Part shown: piece by piece, positions 62,195 through 64,000 of the stretch
Numbering within the stretch: the stretch's first letter is position 1
How the letters are laid out: every line of letters begins with the position of its first letter
Source of the DNA: Myxococcota bacterium
GTDB lineage: Bacteria; Myxococcota; XYA12-FULL-58-9; JALHOP01
Direction: 5' to 3'
NCBI GenBank assembly: GCA_022842935.1
Contig: JALHOP010000002.1
Location: 434,001 to 498,000, forward strand
DNA: 64,000 nucleotides
Translations under genes and position numbers: made by a program
Notes under the pieces: generated by a model
What the model was told of the DNA's origin: nothing
What the model saw: only the letters and a program-made list of their open reading frames with translations
Databases searched by the model: none

Positions 62195-63082
62195 TCAGTG
62201 TTCCGACAAGAGCACGTACGACCCCGACGCGCGCACCACGCCGTCCCCCGGCTCGGCGACGGCGATGTCGCCCAGACCGAGCTCGTCGACCCCTCTGTCG
62301 TGCTCGAGCTTTACGCCGCCACTCGACGCGAATACCCGAAGCGAACCTACCGGGTGGGTGTTCTCGCCGCTTAGCGCCCTCATCGCGAAGCGGGGTCCTA
62401 CGAGCCCGGTGCGAGTCGGCGTGACCGTACCGTGGCGCTCGAAGGCGGTGGCCGCGACGGCGTCGTCCACGTGCAGCTCCCGCGGCCGACCGTCGAGACC
62501 CATGCGACCCCAGTCGTACACCCGGTATGTCGTCTTCGAGGGCTGCTGCACCTCGAGGACGAGCAGGCCCGGCCCCAACGCGTGCAGGGTGCCCGCCTTC
62601 ACCATGAACATGTCACCGACGCGCGGGTGCAACTCGTAGAGCCACTTGGCGAGCGTCCCACCAGTCGCGGCCTGGCGCAGGGTCTTACCGTCGAGGCCTG
62701 GGTAGTGGCCGAGCAAGATCGGCGCCTGCGGCTCGGCGTGCGCCACGTACCAGGCCTCGCTTTTGGGATCGCCCTTGCCGCTGCGGGCGACGCCCTGCTC
62801 GTCGGGATGGACCTGCACCGAAAGCCACTGCGTGGTGTCGAGCCACTTGAGCAGGAAGGGAAATGGTCCTTGTGCACTGCCGCCGAGTCGCCCGTCCCGC
62901 CATAACGACCCCAGAGTAGCCCCGGCGTACGGGCCAGTCGCCACCCTGCTCTCGTGGGACTCGAGCTCGACGAGCTCCCATGACTCGCCGATGGGTCCCT
63001 CGGGGAGCTCGCGTCCAAACTGCGTCGCGAGGCGGCGGCCGCCCCAAGCGACCTTCTGGTACTGGGGAACGAAACGAAGCAT
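62195..63082 (-). CDS. manA: mannose-6-phosphate isomerase, class I
   Basis: A 295-residue type I phosphomannose isomerase interconverting mannose-6-phosphate and fructose-6-phosphate, feeding GDP-mannose and surface polysaccharides. Zinc-binding segments are SVQVHPDEQGVARSGK and VKAGTLHALGPGLLVLEVQQ. Further support is from the KSEAWYVAHAEPQAPILLGH segment and PSKTTYRVYDWGR. Start at the ATG; a GTG 6 bases upstream is an alternative. The N-terminus lies next to an intergenic region of about 360 bases. Confidence 0.92.
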   Translation of the reverse strand: MLRFVPQYQKVAWGGRRLATQFGRELPEGPIGESWELVELESHESRVATGPYAGATLGSLWRDGRLGGSAQGPFPFLLKWLDTTQWLSVQVHPDEQGVARSGKGDPKSEAWYVAHAEPQAPILLGHYPGLDGKTLRQAATGGTLAKWLYELHPRVGDMFMVKAGTLHALGPGLLVLEVQQPSKTTYRVYDWGRMGLDGRPRELHVDDAVAATAFERHGTVTPTRTGLVGPRFAMRALSGENTHPVGSLRVFASSGGVKLEHDRGVDELGLGDIAVAEPGDGVVRASGSYVLLSEH

Positions 63083-63444
63083 GCCCACGTCATGTAAGGG
63101 TGTTGCTCGCCTCTAGGCAACGTGTGGGGATGCTCACCTTTCCGAGCTGCTTCAAAGCTCCTCGGCCAAGGACAGGTCGTCGTACCCAATCAACGCGTCC
63201 CGATCGAAGTTGACCATCACGCCGTAAGGCTCACAAAATCGACAGAACACCCTCGCGAAAGAGGATCGACCATAGCGTGCCGCCCCAAAAGGTGACCTCG
63301 GGCTCGTCGACTAGTCGCTTGTGACCGGGCCTTAGGGGTGTCCGCCCGCGAGAACACGCCCTGAAGGAATCGATCGCCCACGCCCGAGTCGTTGCAGGTT
63401 AGGGGTCCAAGCGGGCTCGGTAGGAGGTGGGACATACGAAGGCG
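63083..63444. other. gap without a supported gene
   Basis: About 360 bases between manA and the partial hydrolase. A 72-codon reading frame on the minus strand (63217-63435) has no recognisable family and modest third-base bias, so it is not called. I see no RNA gene or clear promoter. Confidence 0.4.
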
Positions 63445-64000
63445 CTACAAATGCGCCACCAGGAACTCGGCGATCCGACGCATCGCCGGCCTGAGCATCT
63501 GCTGACTGTGAAACTGATGGTCGCCACCATCGACAAGGTCGAGCGTCGCGTTGCGCGCGGCGCTCGCGATGTCGAGCGCGTCGTTCTGCGGCACCACGGC
63601 GTCTTCGGTGCCGTGCATGACGAGAATCGGCGCACGAACGATCGCGACCGCACTGACGACATCGTGCGCAAGTGCGTCGTCCATGAAGCCACGCCCAATA
63701 CGTCCAGCAGGACTATCGACGAAGCCCTGCTCTTCGAAAGCACGCGCCTGCTCGGGGTAACGGTCCGCGATGGCGGCCGGATAGCCAACTGCAGCCAGAG
63801 TCGCGACGGCGACGACCCGCTCGTCGCGAGCAGCCGTGAGCAAAGCGACGGCGCCGCCCATGCTGGAGCCGAACAGTCCCACCCGCGTGACACCTAACTT
63901 CTGCAGCCAATCGATGGCGGCGTCGACGTCTTCGATGGCATTCGAGTAGCTCAGGTCGAAGACGCTGCCTTCGGACTCGCCACGACCCGCGAAATCGAAG
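63445..64000 (-). CDS. alpha/beta hydrolase, 5' end outside window
   Basis: About 184 residues of the C-terminal part of an alpha/beta hydrolase. The window starts within FDFAGRGESEGSVFDLSYSN, the strand/loop of the oxyanion region. The nucleophile is in VGLFGSSMGGAVALL. The acid is in VMHGTEDAVVP and the His in VDGGDHQFHSQQM. The pattern fits the serine aminopeptidase/dienelactone-hydrolase-like group. Substrate unknown. The start lies beyond position 64000. Confidence 0.88.
   Translation of the reverse strand, partial: FDFAGRGESEGSVFDLSYSNAIEDVDAAIDWLQKLGVTRVGLFGSSMGGAVALLTAARDERVVAVATLAAVGYPAAIADRYPEQARAFEEQGFVDSPAGRIGRGFMDDALAHDVVSAVAIVRAPILVMHGTEDAVVPQNDALDIASAARNATLDLVDGGDHQFHSQQMLRPAMRRIAEFLVAHL

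Overview
The window is a GC-rich, gene-dense stretch of chromosome that looks like Myxococcota (myxobacteria and relatives). This rests on the strong G/C preference at third codon positions, two OmpA-type porins with thrombospondin-type-3 calcium repeats, many lipoproteins and repeat-rich surface proteins, a minor-pilin/PilY1 operon, a GldA/F/G-like cluster and several secreted proteins of unknown family. The genus cannot be named from sequence alone. I recognised no rRNA, tRNA, CRISPR array, insertion sequence or prophage.

Layout. 1-10444: envelope and housekeeping genes (partial OmpA-like protein, pntA1-pntA2-pntB, a large Cys-rich protein with disintegrin-like repeats, an alpha/beta hydrolase, OmpA/TSP3, rsmE, a zinc-ribbon/RDD protein). 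10533-14633: a PQQ-propeller lipoprotein, a first type-III-secretion-type (SycD/LcrH) TPR chaperone and a VIT/VWA protein. 14745-23964: six proteins of unknown family (helical, coiled-coil or Gln-rich, one with EF-hand-like loops), ending in a second SycD/LcrH-type chaperone. This is the most unusual part of the window. 24040-31489: pilV-pilW-pilX-pilY1-fimT/gspH, in which PilY1 carries FG-GAP repeats and an inserted carbohydrate-binding-like module. 31560-34888: nfeD-floA lipid-raft genes with two small downstream genes. 34928-42171: hemA/ccsA and a ctaA-ctaB-ABC-ABC-DUF420-cytochrome c operon for heme and cytochrome assembly. 42309-49925: comEA, a PfpI-family protein, a 26-unit heptanucleotide satellite, a phosphoesterase-like protein, hemD, moaC, radC, a lipoprotein and gpsA. 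50230-58714: a TPR protein, murA with a coupled Hpt protein, and the GldA/F/G-like ABC cluster with DUF4340. 58810-64000: a degenerate-looking small ORF, a VanX-like dipeptidase, prmC, prfA, rpmE, manA and a partial hydrolase.

How the parts fit. Several operons are tightly coupled by ATGA or TGATG overlaps. The heme block (hemA, ccsA, hemD, ctaA, ctaB) feeds cytochrome maturation and an aa3-type oxidase. The pilus block builds the minor-pilin/adhesin tip of a type IV pilus. The 11.6-24.0 kb block is best explained as secreted substrates and chaperones of a contact-dependent (type III-like) system whose export apparatus is not in this window. That is inference from the two chaperones and gene neighbourhood.

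Regulation. Some promoters sit so close to the start codon that leaderless mRNAs are predicted (ctaA, the first chaperone, gldA and the divergent DUF2062 gene). The last two share a perfect 20-bp palindrome covering both -35 boxes. A second inverted repeat, GTCGCA-N3-TGCGAC, occurs in two separate divergent intergenic regions.
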